Positions 1 to 7,946 of a DNA stretch of 64,000 nt are shown one piece after another. The notes beneath the pieces are model-generated. The model searched no databases. It saw only the letters and a list, made by a program, of their open reading frames with translations, and was not told the DNA's origin. The stretch is from positions 120,871 through 184,870 of the forward strand of contig JBAZCF010000005.1 in the NCBI GenBank assembly GCA_041671045.1. Direction: 5' to 3'. Each line of letters begins with the position of its first letter. Positions within the stretch are counted from its first letter, which is position 1. Position numbers and translations under genes: made by a program. Source of the stretch: Parachlamydiales bacterium. GTDB taxonomy: Bacteria; Chlamydiota; Chlamydiia; Chlamydiales; JABDDJ01.

Positions 1-75
1 AAAATCGCCGACTGGCGGCGGAAGTGCGCTTTAGAGAAAACACGGCAGGTACGCCCCGATTTGTATAAAGAATAA
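1..75 (+). CDS. trmD: tRNA (guanine-N1)-methyltransferase TrmD, 3' end only
   Basis: The window opens inside a reading frame whose last 24 codons end with TAA at 73-75. The translated tail contains ADWRR, then ALEKT and RPDLY, which is the usual C-terminal pattern of TrmD (WR...AL..T...RPDL). TrmD methylates N1 of G37 in tRNAs and is an essential homodimeric enzyme with a knotted fold; neither the fold nor the active site is visible here. The position just before rplS matches the common rpsP-trmD-rplS order, also kept in Chlamydia. The call rests on a short tail plus synteny. Confidence 0.8.
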   Translation, partial: KIADWRRKCALEKTRQVRPDLYKE

Positions 76-103
76 GTTACATTATTTGGAGAGAAATTAA
101 ACC

Positions 104-529
104 ATGAGTAAGCTAGCTCTAATTAAACAAGTGGAAGAGTCGCAGCTCAAAAAGGATATCCCTGACTTCAAAGTCGGCGATACCTTGAAGATCTACATTC
201 GTATCATTGAAGGCGACAAGGAACGTATCCAGCAATTCACCGGTACAGTCGTCGCACGTAAAGGCTCCGGTCTCTCCGAGACCATCTCCCTCTACCGTGT
301 TGCGTTCGGCGGAAGCGTAAAACGCGTTTTCTTGCTCCACAACCCACGTATCGCTAAAATCGAACGTCTGACAGAAGGTCATGTACGCCGTGCAAAACTG
401 AACTACCTCGTTGGTACATCAGGCAAGAAATCACGCGTACGTCAAAAAATGGGCGGCGCTAAAAGCCGTGCCGCAGTTGTCGCTCCTCAAGAAAGCGATG
501 TCCAGAGCACACCTGAATCTAATTCCTAA
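104..529 (+). CDS. rplS: 50S ribosomal protein L19
   Basis: L19 sits at the interface between the 30S and 50S subunits. The 141-residue product carries the family hallmarks: FKVGDTLKIYIRI near residue 23, RIQQFTGTVVARKGSG near residue 41, and the basic RRAKLNYLVG segment near residue 95. The Ser/Gln-rich tail after about residue 115 is longer than in many L19 proteins. A good ribosome binding site (GGAGAGAAA) lies upstream of the ATG. It follows trmD by 28 bases and precedes rnhB by 9, so the three probably share a transcript. Confidence 0.98.
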   Translation: MSKLALIKQVEESQLKKDIPDFKVGDTLKIYIRIIEGDKERIQQFTGTVVARKGSGLSETISLYRVAFGGSVKRVFLLHNPRIAKIERLTEGHVRRAKLNYLVGTSGKKSRVRQKMGGAKSRAAVVAPQESDVQSTPESNS

Positions 530-538
530 GCTAGTTAC

Positions 539-1189
539 ATGCTAGTTCAAGAGCAAGAGCGCATTCGTGCGCTCTATGCTATGGAAGAAAATTTACGGAC
601 TCAAGGATACGCCCGCATTGCAGGTGTTGATGAGGCAGGTCGCGGCCCCTTGGCCGGACCTGTTGTTGCAGCTGTATGCTGCATGACAAAACATGTCCAT
701 ATTGAAGGTATAAATGACAGTAAGCAGGTGCCGGCACCCTTACGCGCACGTTTATACGCCAAATTAATTTCACACTCACATATTCATTACGCAATTGGAA
801 TGGCCTCTGTGGAAGAGATAGATGAAATAAATATCTATCAAGCTACACGTTTGGCAATGCGTCGTGCCGTCGAGGGCTTGAGCTTTACACCGGATTACCT
901 TTTGATTGATGGAATGGCCTTACAAGAGCTCCAGATCCCAAATCAAGGTGTGATCAAAGGGGATACCCTCTCTTATTCCATCGCTGCAGCTTCCATCATA
1001 GCAAAAGAGCACCGCGACCAGTTAATGCGTGAATTTTCCTTCCAATGGCCTCATTATAAATTTGGAAAGAACAAAGGATATGGTACAGCAGAGCATCTAC
1101 AAGCTATTGCAGAGCATGGCCCCTGCCCAATACATAGAAAATCTTTTGAGCCGATCAAAGGAATGTCTTTATTAATTCTTAATAAATAG
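539..1189 (+). CDS. rnhB: Ribonuclease HII
   Basis: RNase HII cleaves the RNA strand of RNA-DNA hybrids and removes single ribonucleotides from DNA. The 216-residue product has the signature GVDEAGRGPLAGPVV near residue 29, placing the catalytic acidic pair at D31 and E32. A third acidic residue lies in LLIDGM, and the SIAAASIIAKEHRD block and the C-terminal YGTAEH region are also present. Length is normal. It starts 9 bases after rplS with no strong ribosome binding site, suggesting translational coupling. The rplS-rnhB order is the one found in Chlamydia. Confidence 0.97.
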   Translation: MLVQEQERIRALYAMEENLRTQGYARIAGVDEAGRGPLAGPVVAAVCCMTKHVHIEGINDSKQVPAPLRARLYAKLISHSHIHYAIGMASVEEIDEINIYQATRLAMRRAVEGLSFTPDYLLIDGMALQELQIPNQGVIKGDTLSYSIAAASIIAKEHRDQLMREFSFQWPHYKFGKNKGYGTAEHLQAIAEHGPCPIHRKSFEPIKGMSLLILNK

Positions 1190-1299
1190 ATTGTATAATT
1201 TATTCATATTTCAAAATTAATAATTGGAGCACTCAGATTTCAGAACTAATCAATTTCCCTACTATTTCTAACATATCTAACACTGCTGGATTTCAGTTT

Positions 1300-2019
1300 G
1301 TGGTAGTGTCAAATAAAGTACTGATGAAACTTCGCGCTGGCGTAGCGTTGGAAGAAACCACAGTTCTAATTAGATACCTTACTGTCCAAGATTTACTCCA
1401 AAAAAACAATGGTGCACGCAAACTTGAAAAGTATTTTCAAGAGTTCCGTATCGGTTATATCAATGCCGAAGGTAAACAGCGTATTAACCAGAAAGTTTTT
1501 GAAGAAATTAATTATGCGGTGAGAGTTATGAAGATGGAGAATGTAAGTAAAAGAGCCCCTATAATCACTGAAATCGAAGCCATGGACGAGGAAGAATTCG
1601 ACCAATTCCAGTTGCTCGTCTCCCAAATGGTGGCGACAATTCTCCAAGCTAAAAAGACGATTACTTCCAATCCAACTAAAACAAAAGAAACGACAGTCTT
1701 TTCTTCTGAAAATTATCTGCTTGAAGTGGAACTACAACTGAGTGCAGTCATCACGAAACTTCTTAGACAGTTTGGCGAAGCCGCCCGCAAAGAGGAATCT
1801 CGTAATGAAGAAGCATACAAAAATAGAGTTTTCAAAGAAGCTCAACTTAACGAACAAATTAAAGTCCAATCCATTAAAAAATGGGATCTTCTTTTGGCAC
1901 GTCTCAAAGCAGATATTTTAATTTACGTACACAAAAGTGCTGACAGCAAGCTTGAAAAGCTGGACTTCTCCCTTTTACATCCGAAAAACATGTTAGGTAA
2001 TGTCACTCCTGTGGCTTAA
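1300..2019 (+). CDS. Uncharacterised helical protein
   Basis: No family recognised. The GTG at 1300 gives 239 residues rich in Lys and Glu and probably alpha-helical, with no signal peptide or membrane segment. A central acidic stretch (AMDEEEFDQFQ) is followed by a basic helix-rich C-terminal half. The start is uncertain. GTG 1300 has only a weak ribosome binding site, ATG 1324 is possible, and the frame stays open upstream to an ATT at 1237 that is preceded at good spacing by GGAG (1226-1229). It may be co-transcribed with the small ORF at 2033 and the membrane protein at 2280. It could be a lineage-specific chlamydial protein; function unknown. Confidence 0.7.
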   Translation: MVVSNKVLMKLRAGVALEETTVLIRYLTVQDLLQKNNGARKLEKYFQEFRIGYINAEGKQRINQKVFEEINYAVRVMKMENVSKRAPIITEIEAMDEEEFDQFQLLVSQMVATILQAKKTITSNPTKTKETTVFSSENYLLEVELQLSAVITKLLRQFGEAARKEESRNEEAYKNRVFKEAQLNEQIKVQSIKKWDLLLARLKADILIYVHKSADSKLEKLDFSLLHPKNMLGNVTPVA

Positions 2020-2032
2020 GAAATAAAATATC

Positions 2033-2221
2033 ATGACAAGTGAAGCGACTGCTGTCTGTATCAGCATCGGCACATTCATAAATGTGATCGAAGCTTTAGA
2101 CGAAAATACTCAGAGCGTAACATTGCCTCTTTCTGAAAACAATTTTCCAATTTTACGTAAAACTTTAGAAAAGAAGAATTTTCAAAAACCTGCATACGGT
2201 TTTATTTACTTTAAAGCATAA
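2033..2221 (+). CDS. Small uncharacterised protein (62 aa)
   Basis: This short frame lies 13 bases after the previous gene and 58 before the next one, on the same strand. It encodes 62 residues with no known motif; the C-terminal half (PILRKTLEKKNF, then AYGFIYFK) is basic and aromatic. The ribosome binding site is weak. Its position in a tight run of co-directional genes and the absence of a competing frame support it, but the length is within what chance can give. Confidence 0.45.
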   Translation: MTSEATAVCISIGTFINVIEALDENTQSVTLPLSENNFPILRKTLEKKNFQKPAYGFIYFKA

Positions 2222-2279
2222 GTACATCTTGTGCTCTATCATTTTGAATTTCTATCCTTGAAGCCTCAAAGGATCTGTT

Positions 2280-3188
2280 ATGACTAATACTACAGCCTCT
2301 ACTCCTTCTTTATCTACTGCGGGCACAGTGAATATAGTGGATTCGTTTACTGGTCTTGCCCTCCAGCATGGACGTACTGAATCCGTCGGACTAGCTTTAG
2401 CCCGTATAGGGGGTATTGCTTCCATGGGCATGGTAGTAGCATTATCTTCTATTCCAATGACTCCTTGGTTTCTAGGAAAGATCTTTATCGAAAGCAGCCC
2501 ATTACTTCTTGTCATTACCGCAGGGCTAGTTTCACAGCTGTCTTTTGTCATATTAGGCGTGTATGTGATAGCTAAGGGTGTTCAATGGTATGTTGGGATA
2601 AAGAAATCCATGGAGATGCATAATTCTAAACTTGTTATGCCGGTGCTAGATCTTGCCATCCAGCAAGGTGATTTTGAAGCATTTAGACAGGTGAGCCATT
2701 TATGCTCCACGTATGATTTTCATCGCTTTAAATGCATACCGAAATTTTCTGATATTGGTTCCACTTCATTGGGACTCTTGCATCGATTGATACCTAAAGA
2801 TAGAAGGGGAATACTCGAAGAATTATTCAGAAAGGAAAAGTATTCTTTGAAGCAGCTTGAAGTACTAAATAAAAACGCACAAGAGTTCTGGAATTGGTAT
2901 TTAGATTCTGAAAATAATGTTGTTAGTGAGGATTTCATACGATCGGGCTTGCCAGAAGAAAAATGGGCATTGGCTTATTTGGATAGATTGATCGAATCTT
3001 CTTATCATGATAGTCATGCAACACAGGTTTCTGTGGACAGGATGATTAGGTTGATTGATATGTTTGATATCAACACTACATACATCTCATTTATTCCGGG
3101 CAGTAGCCAAGTCAAAACTGTAGTGGATGCCTTCGCACGCAAAGGTTATATCCTCTCTCCCCATTCTGATTGTTTCATCAAGAAATAG
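2280..3188 (+). CDS. Uncharacterised membrane protein with bilobed hydrophobic domain (Inc-like)
   Basis: The 302-residue product has a polar Ser/Thr-rich N-terminus without a cleavable signal. Two closely spaced hydrophobic segments follow, at roughly residues 38-62 and 72-100, then a soluble C-terminal domain of about 200 residues. This layout resembles chlamydial inclusion-membrane (Inc) proteins, which are type III secreted and insert in the vacuole membrane as a hydrophobic hairpin. The resemblance is one of architecture only; no sequence family is recognised. A ribosome binding site (AAAGGA) lies 6 bases before the ATG. Confidence 0.75.
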   Translation: MTNTTASTPSLSTAGTVNIVDSFTGLALQHGRTESVGLALARIGGIASMGMVVALSSIPMTPWFLGKIFIESSPLLLVITAGLVSQLSFVILGVYVIAKGVQWYVGIKKSMEMHNSKLVMPVLDLAIQQGDFEAFRQVSHLCSTYDFHRFKCIPKFSDIGSTSLGLLHRLIPKDRRGILEELFRKEKYSLKQLEVLNKNAQEFWNWYLDSENNVVSEDFIRSGLPEEKWALAYLDRLIESSYHDSHATQVSVDRMIRLIDMFDINTTYISFIPGSSQVKTVVDAFARKGYILSPHSDCFIKK

Positions 3189-3264
3189 ATTATCCCCAGC
3201 CTCACTTATATAGATACGTTAAACAAAAACTTAGAATGGCGAAGCAATTCCATGATTGCGGGTT

Positions 3265-4458
3265 CTATTCAAATAAGGAATTTGGAGCCGTTGATAAAAA
3301 TGCCTTTAATGGAATTCCTTGATCTCCGACCAACAAAATTCTATTTGGCTTAAATTGTTTTACAAAAGAGTCTATCCCTGAATGGTAGATAGATTCTTGA
3401 CCACTTTTAACTTCTATAGCAATGAGCTTGTCTCCTAATTTAAGCACAAAATCGACCTCTCTATCTCCTTCTCTCCAATAGAAAAGTTCCAGTTGTGTTC
3501 CTCGAATGCTATTGAGCAGGTGTGCTCCTACAGCTGATTCGACTAGTCTACCTAAAAAAACTCGATCAGCCATTGCTTCGAAAAAACTCTTTCCCGATTG
3601 CGCACTCAAAAGTGCAGTATTATAAACTGCAAATTTAGGACTGGACCCCTTCCGTCTTACGCTTTGATTTGCGAATTTCTGTAATCCAGTAAGTAAACCA
3701 GCTCCAGCAAGTAAATCCACGTAATGCGCCAAAGTTGTTGAATTTCCTGCGTCATGTAGCTCTCCGAGTATTTTATTATACGAAAGGATTTGACCAGAAT
3801 AATTACAGCCTAGTTGAAAGAGTCTCCTTAGTAAAGCTGGCTTATTCACTTGACTCATCAATAAAATATCACGAGAAATCGTTGTTTCAATGATAGAATC
3901 GTTAATGTAGTTAATCCAACGTGTTGGATCTTCCTCATCAGAAAGAGGGGCGGCCCCAGGATATCCACCGAAATAAAGGTAGCGTTCTAAAGACCAACCA
4001 AAAATTTCGTGCATCTCCTTATATGACCAATGAGTGATGGGAATAACTTCAAATCTTCCAGCAAGACTTTCTGTTAAACCCTTTTGCATTAACCAAGGAG
4101 ATGACCCGAGAACCAGTACAGAAAGATCAATTCCTGAAGCTGTATCTTGATCCCAAAGCAATTTGACCATATCCGACCAATGAGGGATCTTTTGAATTTC
4201 ATCAACGATTAAAAGAGCTTTTCCTTCAGATTTTGCTAGTTCGCGTGCTATATCCCACTGCTGTTGCAACCAAGAAATGTCTTGAAGAGTGGCAAGATCT
4301 GCCGTAACATAACGACTCGGTCTTCCCAATTCATCCGTCACTTGGCGCGCTAACGTAGTTTTTCCAACCTGACGCGGGCCTATAAGAGATTGAATAAAGC
4401 GACGTGGCTCTTGAAGCCTTTTTAAGAGCAGTTCAAAAGATTTTCTTTTTTTCATCAT
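3265..4458 (-). CDS. AAA-family ATPase with C-terminal DUF4143 domain
   Basis: An N-terminal P-loop domain shows Walker A GPRQVGKT and Walker B LLIVDEIQKI, followed by sensor-like LVLGSSPWLM. The C-terminal part holds the DUF4143 pattern ELFYWREGDREVDFVL then IAIEVKSG, which resembles a PD-(D/E)XK nuclease-like core. These proteins are common in bacteria and archaea, often as scattered accessory genes, and their function is poorly defined. The frame can also begin at TTG 4470, but ATG 4458 or 4455 is more likely because the TTG lies in a repeat half-site. The upstream region carries an array of TGAGTAAA half-sites, suggesting autoregulation. Horizontal acquisition is plausible. Confidence 0.9.
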   Translation of the reverse strand: MMKKRKSFELLLKRLQEPRRFIQSLIGPRQVGKTTLARQVTDELGRPSRYVTADLATLQDISWLQQQWDIARELAKSEGKALLIVDEIQKIPHWSDMVKLLWDQDTASGIDLSVLVLGSSPWLMQKGLTESLAGRFEVIPITHWSYKEMHEIFGWSLERYLYFGGYPGAAPLSDEEDPTRWINYINDSIIETTISRDILLMSQVNKPALLRRLFQLGCNYSGQILSYNKILGELHDAGNSTTLAHYVDLLAGAGLLTGLQKFANQSVRRKGSSPKFAVYNTALLSAQSGKSFFEAMADRVFLGRLVESAVGAHLLNSIRGTQLELFYWREGDREVDFVLKLGDKLIAIEVKSGQESIYHSGIDSFVKQFKPNRILLVGDQGIPLKAFLSTAPNSLFE

Positions 4459-4461
4459 GGA

Positions 4462-4527
4462 TTTACTCAAAGCGTTGATATGTTTTACTCAGTGTTTTGA
4501 GTAAATATACTCAATACATTGAGTAAA
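4462..4527. promoter_or_regulatory. Operator-like array of TTGAGTAAA/TTTACTCAA half-sites
   Basis: Five near-identical half-sites occur within 66 bp just upstream of the ATPase gene: TTTACTCAA 4462-4470, TTTTACTCA 4483-4491, TTGAGTAAA 4497-4505, TACTCAA 4508-4514 and TTGAGTAAA 4519-4527. The second with the third, and the fourth with the fifth, form two inverted pairs. Dense repeated dyads over a probable promoter are typical of binding sites for a dimeric repressor. The protein is unknown; the ATPase itself or an unlinked regulator are both possible. Confidence 0.6.
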
Positions 4528-4543
4528 GTCAATAATGCATCTT

Positions 4544-4571
4544 AAATTTACTTTTTTAAGAAGGTAAATTT
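4544..4571. repeat. Inverted repeat AAATTTAC / GTAAATTT
   Basis: An 8-bp perfect inverted repeat with a 12-base loop lies in the 4531-4819 intergenic region. It is AT-rich and has no clear T-tract, so it may be a weak hairpin or a binding site. No gene is seen in this intergenic region of about 290 bases. Confidence 0.35.
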
Positions 4572-4589
4572 TAAATTGCTAGAGGATTC

Positions 4590-4616
4590 ATGTAAGACTG
4601 TAATACAGTTTTACAT
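4590..4616. promoter_or_regulatory. 27-bp near-perfect palindrome, possible operator
   Basis: Positions 4590-4616 read as a palindrome centred on ACTGTAATACAGT. Apart from the central base, only one symmetric pair (4596/4610) departs from perfect dyad symmetry. There is essentially no loop, which favours a protein-binding site over an RNA hairpin. It lies about 200 bases before the HAD hydrolase gene and about 130 before the ATPase start, in the divergent intergenic region. Confidence 0.5.
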
Positions 4617-4819
4617 TTTATTTATGAGCTGAAGTGGCTGAATTCTTCCATCTATGAATGGCTGTGTTTATAGGATGTAAATTTTTCAAACCGACTGATT
4701 TCATATTAGCAACTCGTTCTATACCCCCTCTTCACTATCACCAAATTGATTTTCTGCTGCTTGTGTTGCAAATAATTTATTGATGACAAATAGTGTCGGT
4801 AACTTCACATTAAGGTAAT

Positions 4820-5431
4820 ATGACAATTATTTTCTCTGATATTGGCGGTGTTGTCCTAACAAATGGATGGGACTCCCATGCGCGCCATCGGGCTGTCCTT
4901 TTTTTTGAGTTGGACCAAGACGAAGTTAATCATAGGCATGATTTATATTTCCCTCTTTTGGAACTTGGCAAAATCAATTTGGATGCTTATTTAGATGCTG
5001 TCATTTTTTATAAGAAGAGACCGTTCAATAGAAATGAATTTCTAGAGTTCGTATACCAGCAATCGCAAACTCTGCCTGACATCCGTGACGTCTATTTGAC
5101 TTTGAAAAAAAAATACAAAGTGAAAATCTTTGCATTAAGTAATGAAAGCGGGGAGTTGGCTCATTATCGCTACCGTAAATTCCATTTAGGTTCTCTTTTT
5201 GATGCCTACATCGTTTCGGCTTTTATCAAATTACGCAAACCCGATCCGGATTTCTATCGATTAGCGCTTGACCTAGCTCAAAAAGAACCGGAAGAGGTGA
5301 TCTATATTGACGATAGGCCTATCTTAGTAGAAGCTGCCCAGAAGTTAGGAATACGTTCTATCGTGCATGTGAATGCAGCCGCAACTTGGGGCTATCTGGA
5401 ACAAGCTTTAGCAGCACAAACCTCGCCTTAG
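4820..5431 (+). CDS. HAD-superfamily hydrolase (subfamily IA-like)
   Basis: The 203-residue product has all four HAD motifs: nucleophile D7 in FSDIGGVV, motif II ALSNESGE near residue 110, motif III Lys in KPDPDFY near residue 140, and motif IV YIDDR near residue 158. The second motif I position is Gly rather than the general acid Asp, as in the DxGGVL-type branch related to haloacid dehalogenases, so the substrate cannot be predicted. A helical cap domain would span about residues 15-90. AAGG lies 5 bases before the ATG. The gene ends at a strong hairpin shared with the convergent aminopeptidase gene. Confidence 0.88.
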   Translation: MTIIFSDIGGVVLTNGWDSHARHRAVLFFELDQDEVNHRHDLYFPLLELGKINLDAYLDAVIFYKKRPFNRNEFLEFVYQQSQTLPDIRDVYLTLKKKYKVKIFALSNESGELAHYRYRKFHLGSLFDAYIVSAFIKLRKPDPDFYRLALDLAQKEPEEVIYIDDRPILVEAAQKLGIRSIVHVNAAATWGYLEQALAAQTSP

Positions 5432-5448
5432 TATAGCGCATACACTTA

Positions 5449-5474
5449 TTGTCCCCCGACGTCTCGGGGGACAA
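5449..5474. terminator. Bidirectional intrinsic terminator hairpin
   Basis: A perfect 11-bp stem TTGTCCCCCGA / TCGGGGGACAA with a 4-base loop (CGTC) lies between the convergent HAD hydrolase and aminopeptidase genes. The aminopeptidase stop codon is only 5 bases away. T-rich or A-rich flanks are short, but the GC-rich stem and its position make termination in both directions likely. Confidence 0.8.
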
Positions 5475-5478
5475 TTCT

Positions 5479-6717
5479 TTACTCTACCCAGTTACCTTTG
5501 CTAATGAGGACGATCCTTTCACCATTGTAGGTTGTGGCTGTGACATCCACCTCTTCAGAGGAAATCATCACATCGGAATGGACATTACTGACGTTGCATC
5601 CATTGCTGTCCACTTCTTCCGGAGTCATTTTCGTTCCTCCATCCAGGCAAAATTTATAGGCCATGCCAAAAGCAATGTGGCAGGCTGCATTCTCGTCAAA
5701 AAGTGTTTCACGGAATAGCACACCGCTTTCATACACAGGCGAATCTATCCCTACCAAAGCAACTTCACCCAGGCGCTTGGCACCTTCATCACTGGATGTG
5801 TACTCTTGGAATGCCTTTAGGCCTTGTTTAGCGCTGCAGTCAACAAGCTCGCCATTTTTGAATTGCATCTTCAAGCCTTCGACAAGGACGCCATTTAAGA
5901 CAAATGGACGAGTTATTTTGGCAAAACCCTCAGTTTTTCTCCAATCCGGTGTTGTAAAGCATTCTTCTGTAGGTACGTTGGGTTCAAAAGAGATCCCTCG
6001 TGTGCTTTTATCCCCGCCACCGCGGAAAATAGCCAGAGGAGTAAGCCCTACTTTCAGGTCTGTATCCGGTCCTTCAAAATGTAATTCTTTGATTTTTAGA
6101 TCTGTTAATGCTGCGGCACGGTCTTTAAGGCGTTGATTATGATTCAGCCATAGGTCGACGCAGTTAGCTTTATCGGCACGACAGATTTTAATAATGTGCA
6201 TCCAGAGAGCATTCAATGCATCGGCATCGGAAAGCTGGGGGAAGATTTTCTTGGCCCATGCCGGCGTTGCTGCTGCTGCCAACGTCCACTGTATCTGTGA
6301 GCGTCCAATGCCATCCTCATAGAAACGACGGATATAGTTGCGGTAGCTAAAGTTAAGGGTATTTACTGTTTTGGGATCTACATCCACAAGCACATCGGGA
6401 GCTTCGCTTCCTAAAATACGCAAGATAGCGTCATTATTATCGACCAAATCATCGAATTTTTTTGTGATGTAGTCAGGAGTAAACTTGAGGTGTTCTTCAT
6501 CACGTGTTTCAAGCAAGCGTAGGCGGGAGAGGTAGGGGTCAGTAAAGTCTACACCGACGTATTTTGCCCCTTTATTGTAGGCTGCTTTTGCACATCTAAA
6601 GATGAAATCACGGTGGATAAGCTCCCCGTTGATGTAAACAGTTTGGCCGGGCTGTACATTTAAGGCATAGGTTACGATGAGATTAGCGTAGTTGTCTAAA
6701 AATTGTTCAAATTCCAT
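5479..6717 (-). CDS. M29-family aminopeptidase (PepS/AmpS-type)
   Basis: M29 enzymes are cytoplasmic di-metal exopeptidases that remove N-terminal residues from peptides. The 412-residue length is normal. The N-terminal region (NYANLIVTYALNVQPGQTVYI) and the metal-site blocks NVPTEECFTTPD, CHIAFGMAY and NVHSDVMI are recognisable; they carry the Glu, His/Tyr and His/Asp ligands expected of the family. AGGAAAT precedes the ATG. The gene stands alone between a terminator and the divergent hemH. It probably recycles peptides taken from the host or from protein turnover. Confidence 0.93.
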   Translation of the reverse strand: MEFEQFLDNYANLIVTYALNVQPGQTVYINGELIHRDFIFRCAKAAYNKGAKYVGVDFTDPYLSRLRLLETRDEEHLKFTPDYITKKFDDLVDNNDAILRILGSEAPDVLVDVDPKTVNTLNFSYRNYIRRFYEDGIGRSQIQWTLAAAATPAWAKKIFPQLSDADALNALWMHIIKICRADKANCVDLWLNHNQRLKDRAAALTDLKIKELHFEGPDTDLKVGLTPLAIFRGGGDKSTRGISFEPNVPTEECFTTPDWRKTEGFAKITRPFVLNGVLVEGLKMQFKNGELVDCSAKQGLKAFQEYTSSDEGAKRLGEVALVGIDSPVYESGVLFRETLFDENAACHIAFGMAYKFCLDGGTKMTPEEVDSNGCNVSNVHSDVMISSEEVDVTATTYNGERIVLISKGNWVE

Positions 6718-6794
6718 TTTTATTTCCTAATAATGACTGTTTAGCCAACAATAGCGGATCGCGTGAAATCTAACAATGTATCGGATGAGGATTT

Positions 6795-7811
6795 ATGCCA
6801 TCGAAGAAAGGGGTTCTCCTAGTAAATTTAGGTACACCATTATCTCCAAAGCCTAAAGATGTTTATAAATACTTGATTGAGTTTCTAACGGATGGAAGAG
6901 TCGTAGATATTCCTTGGCTAACGCGGCAATTTCTAGTCCGGGGCCTGATCGTACCGCGGCGTTATAAGAATTCCGCTGCTTCTTATAAAGAAATTTGGAC
7001 GGATGAGGGTTCTCCTTTGATGGTATACAGTATGAAGTCCAAAGATCTTTTGCAAAAATCCTTGGGTGATGACTTTCATATTGAGTTAGCTATGCGTTAT
7101 CAACAGCCATCGATTAAAGACGCTTTAAAAAAATTAGAAGCGGCAAATTTAAAACAGCTTGTTGTTCTCCCTTTGTTTCCCCAATATGCATCGGCTACTA
7201 CAGGATCTGTCCATCAAGAGGTGATGCGTCATCTAGGAAAGTGGAACGCAATTCCTACAACTAAATTTATCGGTTCTTTTTATAACGAGCCCTTAGTGAT
7301 TAAGGCATTTGCAGAGAATGCGCTTAAGTATAATTTAAATGATTACGACCATTTTTTATTTAGTTTTCATGGTCTTCCTGAAAGGCAGCTAAATAAAGCA
7401 GATAAAAATAAACATTGTTTAAAAGCAAAAAGCTGCTGCAAAGAACTTTGCCGAGTCAATCGGGGATGCTACAGCGCGCAATGCCATCATACTGCGCGCT
7501 TAATTCAAGAACAGCTGGGCTTATCGGACGAAAAAGTTTCGCTATGTTTTCAATCTCGATTGGGGAGTGAACCCTGGCTGCAACCCTATGCTGTGGATGA
7601 GCTGAAAAAACTCGCGACAGAAGGGAAGAAAAATGTTTTAGTATTCAGCCCTGCCTTCGTTGCGGATTGCTTAGAAACAATTTATGAAGTTTCCGTAGAA
7701 TACAACCAAGAATTTAAACACTTAGGGGGTCATAAATTAGATCTTGTTGAGGGCTTAAATGTGAATCCCACCTGGATCAAAGCTATGCAAGAAATCATAG
7801 TAAGTTCTTGA
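6795..7811 (+). CDS. hemH: Ferrochelatase with internal Cys-rich segment
   Basis: HemH inserts ferrous iron into a porphyrin, the last step of protoheme synthesis. The family start VLLVNLGTP, active-site H192 in FSFHGLP, and the SRLGSEPW and DCLETIYE blocks (E294) are present. Between residues 208 and 230 lie six cysteines (C208, C214, C215, C219, C225, C230). Such an internal Cys cluster is known in a class of microbial ferrochelatases that bind a [2Fe-2S] centre. Cluster binding here is inferred. GAGG precedes the ATG at good spacing. A weak hairpin (TTCCGA...TCGGAA) follows the stop codon near 7827. Confidence 0.96.
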   Translation: MPSKKGVLLVNLGTPLSPKPKDVYKYLIEFLTDGRVVDIPWLTRQFLVRGLIVPRRYKNSAASYKEIWTDEGSPLMVYSMKSKDLLQKSLGDDFHIELAMRYQQPSIKDALKKLEAANLKQLVVLPLFPQYASATTGSVHQEVMRHLGKWNAIPTTKFIGSFYNEPLVIKAFAENALKYNLNDYDHFLFSFHGLPERQLNKADKNKHCLKAKSCCKELCRVNRGCYSAQCHHTARLIQEQLGLSDEKVSLCFQSRLGSEPWLQPYAVDELKKLATEGKKNVLVFSPAFVADCLETIYEVSVEYNQEFKHLGGHKLDLVEGLNVNPTWIKAMQEIIVSS

Positions 7812-7946
7812 TTGCGGTCCATTCCGACAAATTTCGGAAATAGTGATAAAACATAAGTTGATTAATCTTCTATTCTCTTTGATACCATTTTTTTTCAGTT
7901 TCAGCTAATTTTTAAAATTATATCTTAATTTTTAAAATCGGCTGCG

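Noticed and set aside
2252..2551. 99-residue minus-strand frame
   Set aside because: It lies wholly opposite the membrane protein gene at 2280 and has no protein-like features or ribosome binding site.
5663..6136. 157-residue plus-strand frame inside the aminopeptidase gene
   Set aside because: Antisense shadow of a clear M29 peptidase; composition (many Ser, Pro, Arg) is typical of opposite-strand frames.
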